Below, piece after piece: positions 12,467 through 24,623 of a stretch of DNA of 64,000 nucleotides (the stretch's first letter is position 1; each line of letters begins with the position of its first letter). The notes under the pieces are model-generated. The model saw nothing but the letters and a program-made list of their open reading frames with translations, ran no database searches and was not told the DNA's origin. The translations under genes and the position numbers were made by a program. Source of the DNA: Halictus rubicundus (taxonomy: Eukaryota; Arthropoda; Insecta; Hymenoptera; Halictidae); the NCBI RefSeq assembly GCF_050948215.1, contig NC_135152.1, positions 7,846,310 through 7,910,309 of the forward strand. The letters run 5' to 3'.

Positions 12467-13661
12467 TAATAAACTTTAGCAAGATGTTTGCTATATTTAC
12501 GTACGGGAGACAGAGTGCACTGAAAACACAGGGAATTTTGAAAAGAATAACGGGAACTGCACAGAAATTAGCTGTAACAATTAGGGAAATGAGAACGCTC
12601 AATTCCGTGTGCAATTATTTACAGAATTCAATCAATTTTAGTGTGTTTTTTGATCTGCCTTCAACATTCACGCGTTGACAAAAGAGTGCACTGAGAATAT
12701 GGAAAATTTGACAGGAATTGACGTGAAATTCCATAGAAATTATAATAATTTAGGAAACGCCTAAATAATTAGTGTGAATTGAATTTGTAGATCCAAAGTA
12801 TCAGCAGTAGTATGAGCTGAGGAAATCTGGAACATGATGAGCATAGAGTTAAATCTATAATGTCTATTCCAATTTAATATTAATTTTCTCTAGCAAGAAA
12901 GAAATCGGAGGGATTCTCCAATGAGAATCCACAACAATACACCCAACACACGCAAAGGTGTCGCACGAGATTTAAATTCTGTGTGTGAGTGAGTTCATTC
13001 CGACTTCCGGTCTGAGAGCAGTTCAACATTGGTTCCGAGTTTATTGCGAATTCATTATTCCGTTCAGTTCAAGTTCGACGTGCACAGCTCACTTCCGATC
13101 TTCAGTCGGACATTCTGTGCCGCGGCATCGTCGAACGAATCGTTGCGTAACGTGTCTTCAGCACAATGTATAACGTATAACTTCACAGATAACACTCTGC
13201 CGAGGGTTATACTTTGAAATGACTTCATCCATTCCAGTCTACGTACTTCCAAACTTCGACGTAGCTCGCATGTCGGGAACGATCGTTTGCTTATGAGCGG
13301 TTGTTGCAAGTTGCAATTGCGGGCAGGTTTTAATCATTGTGGACTTGTGTGGCGTGATGTCCATAACAATTTTTGGCCGGGAGGACGCGGAATGGACCGA
13401 CAGTTTCACGGGAATTCGAAAACGATTTTAAAATACAAATATTGTATATTTTCACCTACAATCATGATCGTTCTCAGCTATGTGTCACGGTTTAAATTGA
13501 ATAATTGAGAAAATCAACGTATCCATTACACTTGTATTTTTCATTGAATGACCAGTTGCTTAAACAATTAAAAATTTAACAGAATTGTGACTATAGTGAA
13601 TTCGCGCCTGAAATTAATAAAGAAATTTAAGAAAATAATCAAATTAACAGAATGGTGACTA
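12467..13661. other. Non-coding stretch with a weak internal duplication
   Basis: Two segments beginning GAGTGCACTGA at about 12510 and 12684 share ACAGGGAATTTTG/ACAGGAATTGACG and ACAGAAATTA/ATAGAAATTA blocks at a spacing of about 175 bases, an old tandem duplication. No gene was recognised. Confidence 0.4.
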
Positions 13662-13772
13662 CAGTGAATATGTCGCCGAGGTCTGGATGATAAATGTCGC
13701 GGAATTATACTACCGCGGGGTATACCCTGTGCTACGAAGCTCGAGAGACCTCGGTCGCCGAGGAGTGTAACA
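13662..13772 (-). mobile_element. Family A element, truncated and inverted
   Basis: It reads CAGTGAATATGTCGCCGAGG, then CGGAATTATACTACCGCGGG, then CTACGAAGCTCGAG, then CGAGGAGTGTAACATAA. In reverse this matches the right two thirds of the copy at 12261-12466. The far end is missing. Confidence 0.8.
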
Positions 13773-13859
13773 TAATACAAAGAATAGTAGGATCTCGTCG
13801 ACAGCATTTGCCGCTGTGACTTTGACTAATAAAATATAGGACGAATGTATTTACACTTC

Positions 13860-14020
13860 TCGGCGACCGAAGCCTCGGCGGCGAGCATCGCTGTCCTTTT
13901 CTACGTTCTGCACGGATTAAAGAATCCTGCTAAGAATATTCCTGGAGAATAAACGACATCAAGGCCCGTGTTGCTGACATATATCGCATTGTATTTTGGA
14001 CATATATCGAGTAAACGCTG
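13860..14020 (-). mobile_element. Family A' element, partial
   Basis: It ends GACATATATCGAGTAAACGCTG followed by TA, matching the A' end at 21034-21053. Upstream it shares CGCTGTCCTTTTCTACGTTC with the copies at 63664 and 20896. The opposite end is not preserved. Confidence 0.7.
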
Positions 14021-15626
14021 TATACATTTTAGGTCTTTAAATATCTTTAAAGATATTTTTTACCAGGAATATCTACTCGTTACCGACAGTTTCTTAATTT
14101 TTCGAAAATGAAGGTCCATGCACTGAAAATTTTTTGGTGCTGTTTTGCTGTCAGTTTGAAGCGTCGAACGCACATGCAGCCAATTCATTCGAGATTGCGC
14201 AGTTCTTGTCATCTCCTTGTTAGCTTCTTTTTTGCTCGGTTCTTTCATCGCGCCAGTTCGTACGTTCATGTTCGATCTTCCTGTTTCGAGTTCGCATACA
14301 TTCAACCCTGTCATGTGTGTACCCGAGCACACAATGCTGCCGCTTGTAAATACGCCGGTTGGCTGTCGTTTCATGAACTGCAAACGGTTTCGATTGTAAG
14401 CCGCATTTTCATCGCGCGATTCGAATACCAATGAGACTGTCAATAATCGTCTGCTAACCGACACTGACCGAGCCAGCCAAATGTTAGTTAGCAATCTTAC
14501 AATTTTTCACTTTTGTAGAATTAGAGTTTAGTTCAAAATCAGAATAAGCACAAATAGAAAACATAAATGTAGAAGTAAAATTTTTTTTATATAAATTGTG
14601 TTGCGCAAAGATCTGAATTGTAACACGAAATCATGTCGGTTTTGAGGGAAGTAAAATTATGGAACGGAGTTAAAGCATTAACATGGACAAAATTAGTTAA
14701 AGAGTTAATATACTTCAATAGGAAAAATCGATTTTTGGTTAACTACAAACTAATAGCTTAGATGAAATTCTGCAAACTAAAAAATTCAGTGTCTTGTATA
14801 TATTTGAAAAGATTTTGATCTGCTTTTTACATACATATTTTCAGTATAGTTCTCGTTATGTTCATGTTTCCAAAAAGTATTTTTTGCATAAAATTGTAAA
14901 ATGTAAAATGTTTTGCACGAATATGGATACACCGTAGAAAGTAGAGAACGAATGAGGCACTAATACGAAAACAAAGCAAACAGATAAGCACGACAACAGA
15001 TACAATTAAATCAGATTGATCCCGCATTCTCCACAGGAAATTAAACGTTCCATAAATTAATGGACCCGTTACGTACATCAAGGAGACCTTATCTTTTAAC
15101 TAACTTCTCAATAGTAACTGCTGTACTTTTGCAATCGTGAATTCCGATATCTAATAGTAACTCGCAAATAGAGTCTAAGTATACTTCTTGCTCTAAATTC
15201 CTCGAAAAGTATCACAGACTATTACCGATAGTTTCCACGTGGCTAAATAACGGCGTATTCGGAAATAATGAAGCATTTCACTTAATCTTTCCTTAACGCG
15301 ATGTATTCGTTTTTGTTTTCCTTTTCTTTTCCACGTAACATCGGATCCGTTAAAAGTTCGATAATTGTGTCACGATAGAAACACGATCATGTTTCCACGT
15401 ACACAGTCACGGTCCCAATTCGACGCGAGACCATAGATTCCATTCGTGTGTACTTACGTATGCACGCCCACATTAAACGTATTACCATATTTATTGCTTC
15501 GCCAGTAATATTTATGCCCGTGGACGAGTACGTCACGGATGAATGATTTGTAGTTGAGGTCAGGCGTTTAGGGTAAGTGCGCCGGCGCACGCATGCTCCC
15601 CGGAGAGGGATGGAAACGATTTCTAC
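14021..15626. other. Non-coding stretch, nothing recognised
   Basis: Frames at 14108-14434 (+) and 14060-14494 (-) overlap on opposite strands and neither looks like a known protein. No element edges were found. Confidence 0.4.
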
Positions 15627-15649
15627 AAAAAAAAAAAAAAAAAAAAAAA
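15627..15649. repeat. Poly-A run, 23 A
   Basis: An uninterrupted A run preceded by TTCTAC. A second long A run at 41619 has the same TTCTAC lead-in. Confidence 0.9.
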
Positions 15650-18339
15650 TAGTGATTGTTCCTTCCCGGAAGATTCCGTTGACGTGTCGCTCAACTTGTT
15701 TCGAGATTACGTAATTTTGATGACAGAGTGTTTCCTACAAACATAGTGATTACATTGAAAATGATACCTTGTGAATCTTACACCAAAATGCAGTGATTAT
15801 ATTGAAAATGATACTGTTACAATTATAAGTATAAAACTAACAGAGGGTGAAGGTTGAATTTGCAACGAAAATAGTAGAAACAATATTTCTTATAGCAGAT
15901 AAAATCCTGTAATGAAAACGTATTACAGTAAAGTGTTGATCTAAGCCGAATGGAGCTACACGATCTTAGTCAGTTCTCTTACCCCTCCCCTGAGAGTTTG
16001 TTGAATTGTTATTAACGTATCATTATTTCAGCGATTATCATTCCTAACTTACATAATTTCACTATTGCTGAAATGATGCATACATAATACATTTAGAATA
16101 GTTATAGAATACTTTATAATGCATAAATCGCGACCGGTTCTATTGCGAATGTCGTAATCAATTAACATAAAAGAATGAAAATGGTTGTATTGATTATTCA
16201 GAGAGCTATGTAAATATTCCAGGTGCTGTATTATTATATAAATATTAATACCTCTGTTCCTGTCTCTGTTTTCCGAAGACAGTATTGCGAGGGTTGGAAC
16301 TATGTTCTATTAAATTGTTGCATGCAAATTCCATAATTTCACAATATTACTGAATAAATTGCGAGCACAAATCTAAAGTCCTAACATTTAATATTTAGCA
16401 AGAATCTAAAAGTCTAGTTCGGAATTGAACTATGTTACTTGATTTCAATATAATTAAGCTGCCTCTCAAATGGAACTCGGTTTCGCAATACGAACAAGAT
16501 CGTTATCGAACGCACAAAAGTAATTGATACCTTAATTGGCCCATTTCGGCTTAACTCGGGGTTGGACTGTATCGTTAATTTTAGCGATTTTGTTAAACAT
16601 TGTCGTTAGTCGAGCTCAGACGGCGGATAAACGCGAGCCAGAGCGCACTCATTAGCGATCCTTGTGTTTTGGTATGTATGTAAATAAGAGAGGCGTTCCA
16701 ACGTTATATTTAAAACCGTGTGCGTGTTCTCTCCGTTGTGTATACATATGCGAGCCCGAATACCGTTATTAACTCGCAATTCATGGATCTGTAATTGTAA
16801 GTTCGATCGCGCGTGCGTAGATGCCGCGGCTTCATTCAATTATACATACGTACGTACATAGAGATATATAAATAGCAGCGTGCCGGGTGAAAGGTATACA
16901 GGTGTGGTTAACGTAACCGTGGACAATGCACAAGCGCGGAACATTGAATAATTTGCGTTCCAAGGGGCCAATTACGGTCATCCAACGCGCATGTGAAAAG
17001 TTCTGTTCCCTCGGACGTTCAGAAAAGAATTGGACTTCCGAATGTTCACGTAAACCCGCGTTCTCGCAGACCAATCTCGAAACTCAGACGTAGACAGGGT
17101 GTCCACTAAACGAACATAATTCGTTTGCAAAAATAATAAATAATTATCAAACCTCCTTCAATCAATTTTACAAAGTCAAATGGAAAACCTTCTCGTGTTT
17201 GTTCGCTTCGAATAACAATTTTTTTTAAGATGAATACCGACTATTTCAAATAACTTTCCCATCAGGTTTTTATCAACGATAACGACAAACATGTATTATT
17301 TAAGATGCCAAAATACGATTGGACGAAAACCTTGAAGATTAGCTCAGAATTGTTGAGCAGTTTGCGATTTTCCTGTTAACCCGAGTGCTGATCTTTGATT
17401 TCAGTTATTTGCCTAATTAGGTGTCTGATTTACATAATGACGTGTACCTATTTCAAATTTCATACCGCATACGCACGAGTTAATAGTTCAATATATATAG
17501 AGCTAGTTATATATGTGTTCATAATTTACTATAATATAATCCATGTCTGTGCACCTATGACCCACTTCAAAATAATCTTCTACTGTTCCACATCGCTGGA
17601 ATTATTTCTCCGAGTAACAAGGCTTATCTTGTTTACAATAACCGAACAATGTTTCACGAAGAAGATGGAACACCCCTCGCTACGCTTAATACTTTTTTTC
17701 TGTAAACAATCCGCGAGTCTTGCTTTCGACGATTTACGAACCGTATCTTTCTTCGATGTTTGATTTTCGAGTACACCTGCACCGACAATTAGCACACCGT
17801 CTTTTTTTCCACACTTGAATCGGCCGATGTTCCCAGCGATAAAAGACGAATAAATGAATATTGTAATCGGAGAGACGAATCAACGCAAGTCGGTTTCAAT
17901 GCGCGTAACGATTACATTGTTTCGGCTTTAAGTGGATTTCTGTGTGCCCGCAAAATGAGAACATTTAGCACTGTAAGAATGGAATGTAGAATTCATACTG
18001 GTATTATTAAGATACGTACTCGCACAGGTTATAGAACACTATTTTGAAATATGTTTATGTGTGTGTGTGTGTGGGAACGGTAGCGTGAGTCACCTTTGGC
18101 GGAAGTCTGATTAATCGAACAGACCGCTTTGAACCGCTCGGATCGCACGGTGAAAGTCTGAAATGGAAATCTGAGTTGACATTGAGTTAATTTAATCCAG
18201 CGCCCCTTCGGATCTATTTTCACATTCCTGATTACACCGACGTAAATAGTCAAGATATCTGAACAAAAAATAAAAAATGACAAGTGAGCTCAGAGTGAAC
18301 AGCTGTCTCTCGTTTTTCAAAACATTCTCCTTCGACTTA
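15650..18339. other. Non-coding stretch, nothing recognised
   Basis: Contains a GT microsatellite at about 18058-18073 and an ACAGGGTGTCC motif at 17096 that resembles a transposon end without a partner. The block 16600-17090 is CpG-rich with minus-strand frames lacking any domain. No gene called. Confidence 0.4.
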
Positions 18340-19088
18340 CAGTGCATCTCCGATCGTCGAGAAATTGTCGATATTTGAAAAAATTAAAATAATTTAAAAA
18401 AATGGTAAAATAATAAATTTGCACTCATTTTGAAGCTCGAAGCCTCTCCTTTTCAGACCACTATTGAATTTTTTCTAGGATATTCGTGCATGATACAGCA
18501 GGTGAAACACTGAGTACACGTTACTGGCCGAAAATGCCACAAATTGAATCGTCCGTGAAAATATTCAAAAATTTTTCTCGTGACTGAAACCACCACAGAT
18601 TTGAAGATTGAATCTTCCTCTTTCCAACGATTGCATAAAATTTAATCCATGATTTTTTTAGCTGTTTTATAGAACAAAAATGGGAAACACGTTTGGTCGT
18701 GTGAGGTCTTCACGGTGTACCGTGTTGCAAAGATGGCAGTATACCATTCAAAGTTCAATAAATCATCTAACAAAAAAATCGTAGATCAAGTTTTAAGCAT
18801 TTGTCGCAAAGGGGAAGATTGAATCTTTAAATTTGCGGTGGTTTCATTTACGAGAAAAATTTGTCAATGTTTTCGCAGACGTTTCACTTTGTAACATTTT
18901 GGACCGAAAAAGTGTTTTCAGTTTTCCTGTGGCTGCATCATGCAAAAATATCTTAGATTAAAATGAACTATGGTTGACAAAAGTAGAGTCTCCAAACTTT
19001 AAAACGAGTCCAAATATATTGTGGTACAATTTTTTTTAATGAAATTATCACAGTTCAAATATCGACAAATTCTCAAGAATGCAATAGT
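18340..19088. mobile_element. Large imperfect palindrome, probable DNA transposon
   Basis: Outer arms match in inverted orientation: CGAGAAATTGTCGATATTTG on the left and TTCAAATATCGACAAATTCT on the right. Inner blocks also mirror each other, for example TGAAACCACCACAGATTTGA (left) and AAATTTGCGGTGGTTTCA (right), each next to GAAGATTGAATCTT. A TA precedes the CAGTGCATCTCC left edge at 18338-18339. Length is about 750 bases with no coding capacity. The right boundary is approximate. Confidence 0.65.
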
Positions 19089-19386
19089 TAATGTTAATCA
19101 TTAAACGTTGTGAAAAAGAGAAACAATTGACAAATGTTTACAAGCTGAATATAACCGGTTGAAACGTGACCTTAACGACTGGAAAAATGTAGTTTCTTTT
19201 CGTTTCCGACCTTGACTGACCTTACGTGACTGTGGTCGTTGATTTTATCAACATGTGATCCACTCGGAAACATACAGGTTCATTTAAATGTTAGCGGTAA
19301 ATAGACTGCGAATCTTTATATAAAATAAAAACTGCCTGAGCCAATTGTGAGACACAGTGGATTGAAAAAATTCATTCCAATTAAAT
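19089..19386. other. Spacer with family C end fragment
   Basis: At about 19308 the sequence TAGACTGCGAATCTTTATAT matches a family C end, without a partner. Otherwise nothing was recognised. Confidence 0.45.
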
Positions 19387-19708
19387 CAATAGACTACAAA
19401 CGTCTGGTTATTTATTTTCCAATGTCGTCAATATTGTCTAGAAGGTTCTCTTTATTGAATTAGTACAAAATTTTAATCAAGTGCCCGTGTGAAGTAAATA
19501 CAATAGACTACAGATCTCGACTATTTATTTACCTAGCAATATTTTTTAGAAAGTTTCTTTTTTAAATTTGAACAAAACGCTTATTTATAATAAATACACA
19601 GACACATTTTGGTTAGTTAGTTTCTAACACCACCAATATTCTTCAAAAAGTTTTCTTCACTGAAACTAACAAATTTGAATCGAACACTTATTAAAAATAA
19701 ACGTACAC
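19387..19708. repeat. Degenerate tandem repeat, about 105-base unit, three copies
   Basis: Units starting near 19387, 19501 and 19600 share the order CAATAGACTACA, TTATTTA, CAATATT, an AGAAGGTTCT/AGAAAGTTTCT/AAAAAGTTTTC block, and a block ending in AATAAATAC or similar. Divergence is high, so this is an old array. Confidence 0.55.
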
Positions 19709-20895
19709 TTTTGTTTCACAGTGTATATTCAGGGGTGCATACGTCAGCATAACTCGGCTCTCATTAATGAAAGAAAAATGCATTTTAGAAGCAGACATTC
19801 CCACGACGATCGCGAAATCATCTATACATTCGGATTCGCTAATAACGTTTGCGCACCGTAATCCATAATTGAAGCGAGCCGAGCGTTGTGCCACGCTCAA
19901 AGTTAATTTGTGTTTGTATACTTAACGCGCGTGTTTAATTATTAGTACACCCATGGTGCCGTTAAGTTGTTCGCCATGCGGGATCCTATGACGACATTCA
20001 ACAATGGTTTCACACGGGTCGGAAAGTTCTTTTTTAATAAAACGTGACACGAAACCGCGTCGAACGCTATGAAGAATGTACAGTTAGAACCAAAATCGGT
20101 GCGAGGATTACGCATTCTGAATTATTCATGCGAATATTCAGAAATGTGTGGACAAGATAATTTTCCAACGATAAAGATTATGTTTCATTTATAAATAGAC
20201 TGTTGATCTCGTACGTTTATAGCTGGCCAATCTGAAAAACAAAATGGCATGCAAACTCATTACGGTTTCACAAACACGTTAATTTTCTTTCTATCGAATA
20301 CAATTTTTATTTAAAAATAATTTAGTTTGCACTGAATATTAATATTAATATTAATATTTATGGTGTACATAATATTGCAACAGTTTAACACGAAGTGACT
20401 ACTTTACATGACTTCGTAAAAATAACAAGAATGTGTCCCAAAGAAATAAATTTGTTGAATGGTGGCATTTCCACAATCTTAATAGTCGTAAATGAAAAAT
20501 ATTAGAACCTGTCATTTTGGGGATATACTCAATGATTTAAAGTTTATCTCGTCTATTTATCAAAATGGTAAATTATAAATAAATAATAGAATACATTCGG
20601 ATATAAATAATGATCATGTGGATAAAGAATAAATATTTAAGTGTTAGAGGAAATAGGTAAACTGTGTTGAATAATTAATTTATCCGATCTCGTATACGTT
20701 ACCGGTGACGCAGGCTGGGTTTTCCGTTTGGATTCCTTGACATTTTCACATTGAAAAAAAATATAGCCGTGGGATATTTTGCAAAAAAAGGCAGAGTTAC
20801 ACGAGGACTGACGTTACAAAATAGCAGAAGGTGGTTTCAGAAACAGAAGTACTAAAAACGTATGAGAGAAAAATAAAAATTAATTGATCCGTACA
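19709..20895. other. Non-coding stretch, nothing recognised
   Basis: AT-rich DNA with an AATATT trinucleotide-like run near 20336-20361. No gene or element was supported. Confidence 0.4.
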
Positions 20896-21053
20896 CAGTG
20901 TTTACTCTATATATGTCCCAAATGCCTAGCCGATAAAAGTCCCAGAACTATCCCCACTGAACCGAGGCCTGTAAAGTTTCGCTGTCCTTTTCTCCTGGCC
21001 GATATATGTCCCTGGCTAGACCCGTGTTTTGCACATATATCGAGTAAACACTG
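20896..21053 (+). mobile_element. Family A' element, complete copy
   Basis: Starts CAGTGTTTACTCTATATATG and ends with the complement CATATATCGAGTAAACACTG. Length is 158 bases. TA follows on the right (21054-21055); the left flank is CA, a likely point change. The internal CGATAAAAGTCCCAGAACTA block recurs at about 56550. Confidence 0.85.
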
Positions 21054-21671
21054 TACTCATTTCTGGAAATGTCACGCGTAACAATTTCTACTGGAAAGTT
21101 TGAAGAAACTCTGCTTAAAAGTTTCATTTTCATGTAGTTGCCGATATGCACGCAAACTCGACGACTAGACAATCTCGATTTTCTTAAAAAATGAACGCAT
21201 TAAATATTATTTATCTTTTTGCGAAATTAGAAAAGATGCTTTGACAATAGCGTTCTGCGAATAACGGATACTGACGCAAGCACTCTCCGGGAAAATAAAA
21301 TTGGCATCATAACCATTACGTTTTAATATGTTATTGCGGTTATCGGTTCCACGTATCTGCATCGTGCGCATCCACTGGCAATAATTCTCGAACGACTGCT
21401 CGATTCGCATTCTTCTCGGTTTTGCATTAGCTTCCGGAAAACTTTGAGAAGTCGTGAAAGACACGCGACTTCGCGTACACCCCACATTCAAGAAATCTTC
21501 CAGTGGTTTTCTTTTCGTCGGAGGGGAAGCTCGACAATTTCATGTTTGTCCGCAAAATTAATACCTCCGTCTGTTTTCCCATTTTTCACCCTCACTGCTC
21601 AAATTTTCAAAAAATCTTCAAAAAACAGATTTTCAAAATTTAGTATTCACACACTTTCTGGATCCACTATA
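21054..21671. other. Non-coding stretch, nothing recognised
   Basis: Short frames on both strands only. No element edges or exon-like sequence were identified. Confidence 0.4.
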
Positions 21672-22053
21672 CAGTGAGTTCTCGATATATGTCAACAACA
21701 CGGGTCTTGCCAGCGACGTAAATCGTGCAGGAGACATACACTACCGTTCAAAAGTATCCGGACACTCCGCGGTGGATACGTCGATGAATCTCATATTTAA
21801 TTTTAGTGTAGTATTTAAGTTTAATTTAAAACGTTAGATATTACATAAGAAACTAATAAAAATCGGCAATAACTTTTATGCAATGCTAATACATATTTCG
21901 CAATTGTCCGGATAGTTTTGAGCGGTAGTGTACCTGAGCCATGTTATGTTTACACTTCTCGGCGGCCCCTGACGGGGTACACCCCGCGGTAGTGGGGATA
22001 ATTCCGCGACGTTTATCATCCAGGCCTTGGCGACATATATGGAGAAATCACTG
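21672..22053 (+). mobile_element. Family A element interrupted by a second element
   Basis: Starts CAGTGAGTTCTCGATATATG, ends CATATATGGAGAAATCACTG, and is flanked by TA on both sides. At 382 bases it is about 190 longer than its relatives, because a separate TA-flanked element occupies 21739-21930. Removing that insertion and one TA copy leaves a typical family A element of about 188 bases. Confidence 0.93.
21739..21930. mobile_element. Nested TA-flanked element (family F)
   Basis: Inverted ends of about 25 bases begin CACTACCGTTCAAAAGTATC on the left. The reverse complement of the right end begins CACTACCGCTCAAAACTATC, and both continue CGGAC. TA lies on each side (21737-21738 and 21931-21932). 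The 192-base element is AT-rich and non-coding. It sits inside a family A copy, so it arrived later. Confidence 0.93.
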
Positions 22054-23039
22054 TATCTACTTTATATTTTACAAGTCTTTAGTTTGGTTTTCTTGAGTGT
22101 ACAAGTACAATTCTTAACGCTGATTAGCCTGTTTGCCAATTAGTTCAGGCTATAAATCTTTACGGAGAACTTTATTGTTAACGCGTAGACTATGAATTTA
22201 AAAGTCTGATATATTTTTACGAGATTCTTGTTTGCCTGGGATCGTAATTGAATCCTTAATAGAGCATACAAATTTCTCTCTGGCTTCAGTTTCCCGAAAT
22301 CAGTGCATAAGTACCAATATTTCCATGAAGATTCGCAGTCCACCAACGAACCATGATACAGCCGGCTATTGTTCTCCGTGCTTTAGTTCTTCTTTACAAG
22401 TTTAACTTCGCAGTTTTTGCTCTGGATCGTTCGCTGTAACTCTGATTATCTCTTATTTGAAATCTCATTTATCACGTTTCTTCGTTCGAGAAATTCCGTT
22501 ATTCTTTACGTTTTACGGAAGGTTGAGTTGCCCAAGTATGAAATACTAGGATATGAAAAATTCTTGGCATTAGCATTTATTAGTGAAATCGATTATGTTT
22601 GTTGTTTGTTTCAACTAGCATACATACGAAGGTACTCCAAACGCATGCAGCGATCATCGGACTGCAGTGTTTTATGGAAAATAAAAATTGCCAATTTTCA
22701 AATTAAACCCACGCTACACTGAATATATTTTTCGTTTCATTGTGAAATATTTGTAAACGAAAAATCAAAAGTGGAAGATTGATTTACTCCACTTTTGGGT
22801 TGAGACTTGTCAAAATGTGGCAGTTCCAGAGCTAATAAACAGTCTAAAATAACATGTTTTCGTGGATCTTCATACATTATAATTATAAAATACTTATTGC
22901 ATCGTAATACTCTTTGAAGAAGTTCAAAAGGGTAACATTTCTTTCGAAGCATATCTTCGTGGAAGGAAATGATGCATCCGCAACAACAACACGTACAATG
23001 CGTCTTGCATGCGTTTAAGTTCGAGCAAAATTCTTTTAA
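22054..23039. other. Non-coding stretch with a diverged dispersed repeat
   Basis: The segment 22830-22960 (AGTCTAAAATAACATGTTTT through GAAGAAGTTCAAAAGGGTAA) resembles 25330-25420 and 43365-43425, a diverged dispersed repeat. No gene was recognised. Confidence 0.4.
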
Positions 23040-23242
23040 CACTAAACCTACCAAGCATTAACTGTGTCTGGTAAATATTGCCTTATAAAAATGGCAACCC
23101 TAAATTTATTAAGATTGTCCGTAATTTTCAATATAATAAATACACGAGGAAATTTATTCCACTATTTTTCATAAATGAATTTTTATAGTTTCAATGATTC
23201 TAAAATATAAAACCGGTCATTTTGACCGTTGTAGGTTTAGTG
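23040..23242. mobile_element. TTAA-flanked piggyBac-like element (D1)
   Basis: TTAA lies on both sides (23036-23039 and 23243-23246). The ends are CACTAAACCTACC and GTAGGTTTAGTG, perfect complements over 12 bases. A GGTCATTTTGACC hairpin sits just inside the right end. Length is 203 bases without coding capacity. TTAA targets are characteristic of the piggyBac superfamily. Confidence 0.9.
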
Positions 23243-23274
23243 TTAAATTGCGAGTAGCAGCTTCAACATACACA

Positions 23275-23583
23275 CAGTGACTCACACAAGTAAAAATTAC
23301 TTCTACTTGTATATCTGTGCCTGTAACGAAAATTTAAAAAATGTGTTCCATAGATTCAGGTATATGTTATGTATAGACATGCTGAAAATTTCATTGAAGT
23401 TGGTTAGTTGGTAGCTCATAAACAATTAAGAACGGTAAAAATTATTATATTAAAATTTTTACTATTTTAAATCATAACTCATGAACCCATTGACCAATTT
23501 CTGTGAAATTTTCATAGCTAATCTACGAAACACAATTTCTGCTCGCAGGCCTGAATAAAAGAGTTGTAAAAAGTTCTTTACTG
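23275..23583. mobile_element. Foldback element starting CAGTGACTCAC
   Basis: An imperfect palindrome centred near 23455. The left arm TGTGTTCCATAGATTCAGGT pairs with right arm CTAATCTACGAAACACA. CATGCTGAAAATTTC pairs with GAAATTTTCATAG, and ACGGTAAAAATT pairs with AATTTTTACTA. Outer edges CAGTGACTCACAC and TTCTTTACTG agree poorly, so the boundaries are approximate. No coding capacity. Confidence 0.6.
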
Positions 23584-24432
23584 TTCTTTTCGTGATACCG
23601 GCTGAACTGAATTATCCCAAAATTTTATATTATCTAGTAATCTGGCTTGGCAGAAGAACTGAAGTTGTTTGGTCCATTTATAAACAAGTTATTCGTATTT
23701 GAAGCGTGCACGGTGAATTATGCGAGCGGCTGTAAATCTTCTATGAAAAGTGGGAGTCTCCTTCGGTACAATTCCGTGTGCCGATGATATCGAGGATTGA
23801 AGTCGACGAATTTTTTCTGAGGCCGAGCCGTCGAACGCAAAGTTCGCTTCAGACACGAAACGATGATAGACACGTGCACGTGGACGTCAAACGTTCGAGC
23901 ACGATAATACGGTTATCGGCGTACCTCGGGGAATTCATGCTTGTCCCGTAACAAAAAAGAAGAAAAATCTCGGATCGCATGTTCCACGGCTGCCACGTCC
24001 ACATGCCAGCGATGGCTCCGCCAACGAGAATTATTATGCTTTTGTAGAGCGAACGTCCACAAAGAAATCCGCGAGCACCGGGGAACAAAAGGTGGGGACA
24101 CACAACATCGCGATCACGTTCGAAACGAAATACAATAGGACACATTATATCAGGCCGTTTCGTGTGCCATTTTTTGTTTTTCTTCCAGCGTGAGGATCAC
24201 TTCAAAAATTATCCCGCGGAACGAATGTTTCAGCACGTGACTACGGTCGGCAGATTGTATCGACAAACTGATACAGGAAGACATTGTTGCGCGAACAAAA
24301 GTGGAAATTGAAACTTGCGAGTCGGGACTTTTATATTAATATTCTTTTTCAGAGGAAATTATTATATTTTCATACCGAGCACCATTTTTATTACAATAGT
24401 TTCGGAATTCGAGCGGTTTCACAATTCGAGTA
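23584..24432. other. Non-coding stretch, nothing recognised
   Basis: The minus frames at 23849-24145 and 23913-24101 and the plus frame at 23941-24138 all overlap. None shows a domain. No gene called. Confidence 0.4.
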
Positions 24433-24623
24433 CAGTGAATTCTCGATATATGTCAACAACATGGGTCATGTATCGTTCAGGAGACATACCCTAGCCGTGT
24501 TATGTTTACACTCCTCGACGTCCGAGGCCTCGTGGCCCCTCACGGGGTATACCCCGCGGTAGTGGGGATAGTTCCGCGACGTTTATCGTCCAGGCCTTGG
24601 CGACATATATAGAGAAATCACTG
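24433..24623 (+). mobile_element. Family A element, complete copy
   Basis: Starts CAGTGAATTCTCGATATATG, ends CATATATAGAGAAATCACTG, flanked by TA on both sides (24431-24432, 24624-24625). Length is 191 bases. The core CCCCTCACGGGGTATACCCC and CGCGGTAGTGGGGATAGTTC blocks are intact. Confidence 0.94.

Noticed and set aside
12110..12469. 119-codon + frame
   Set aside because: Two thirds of it is a family A mobile element.
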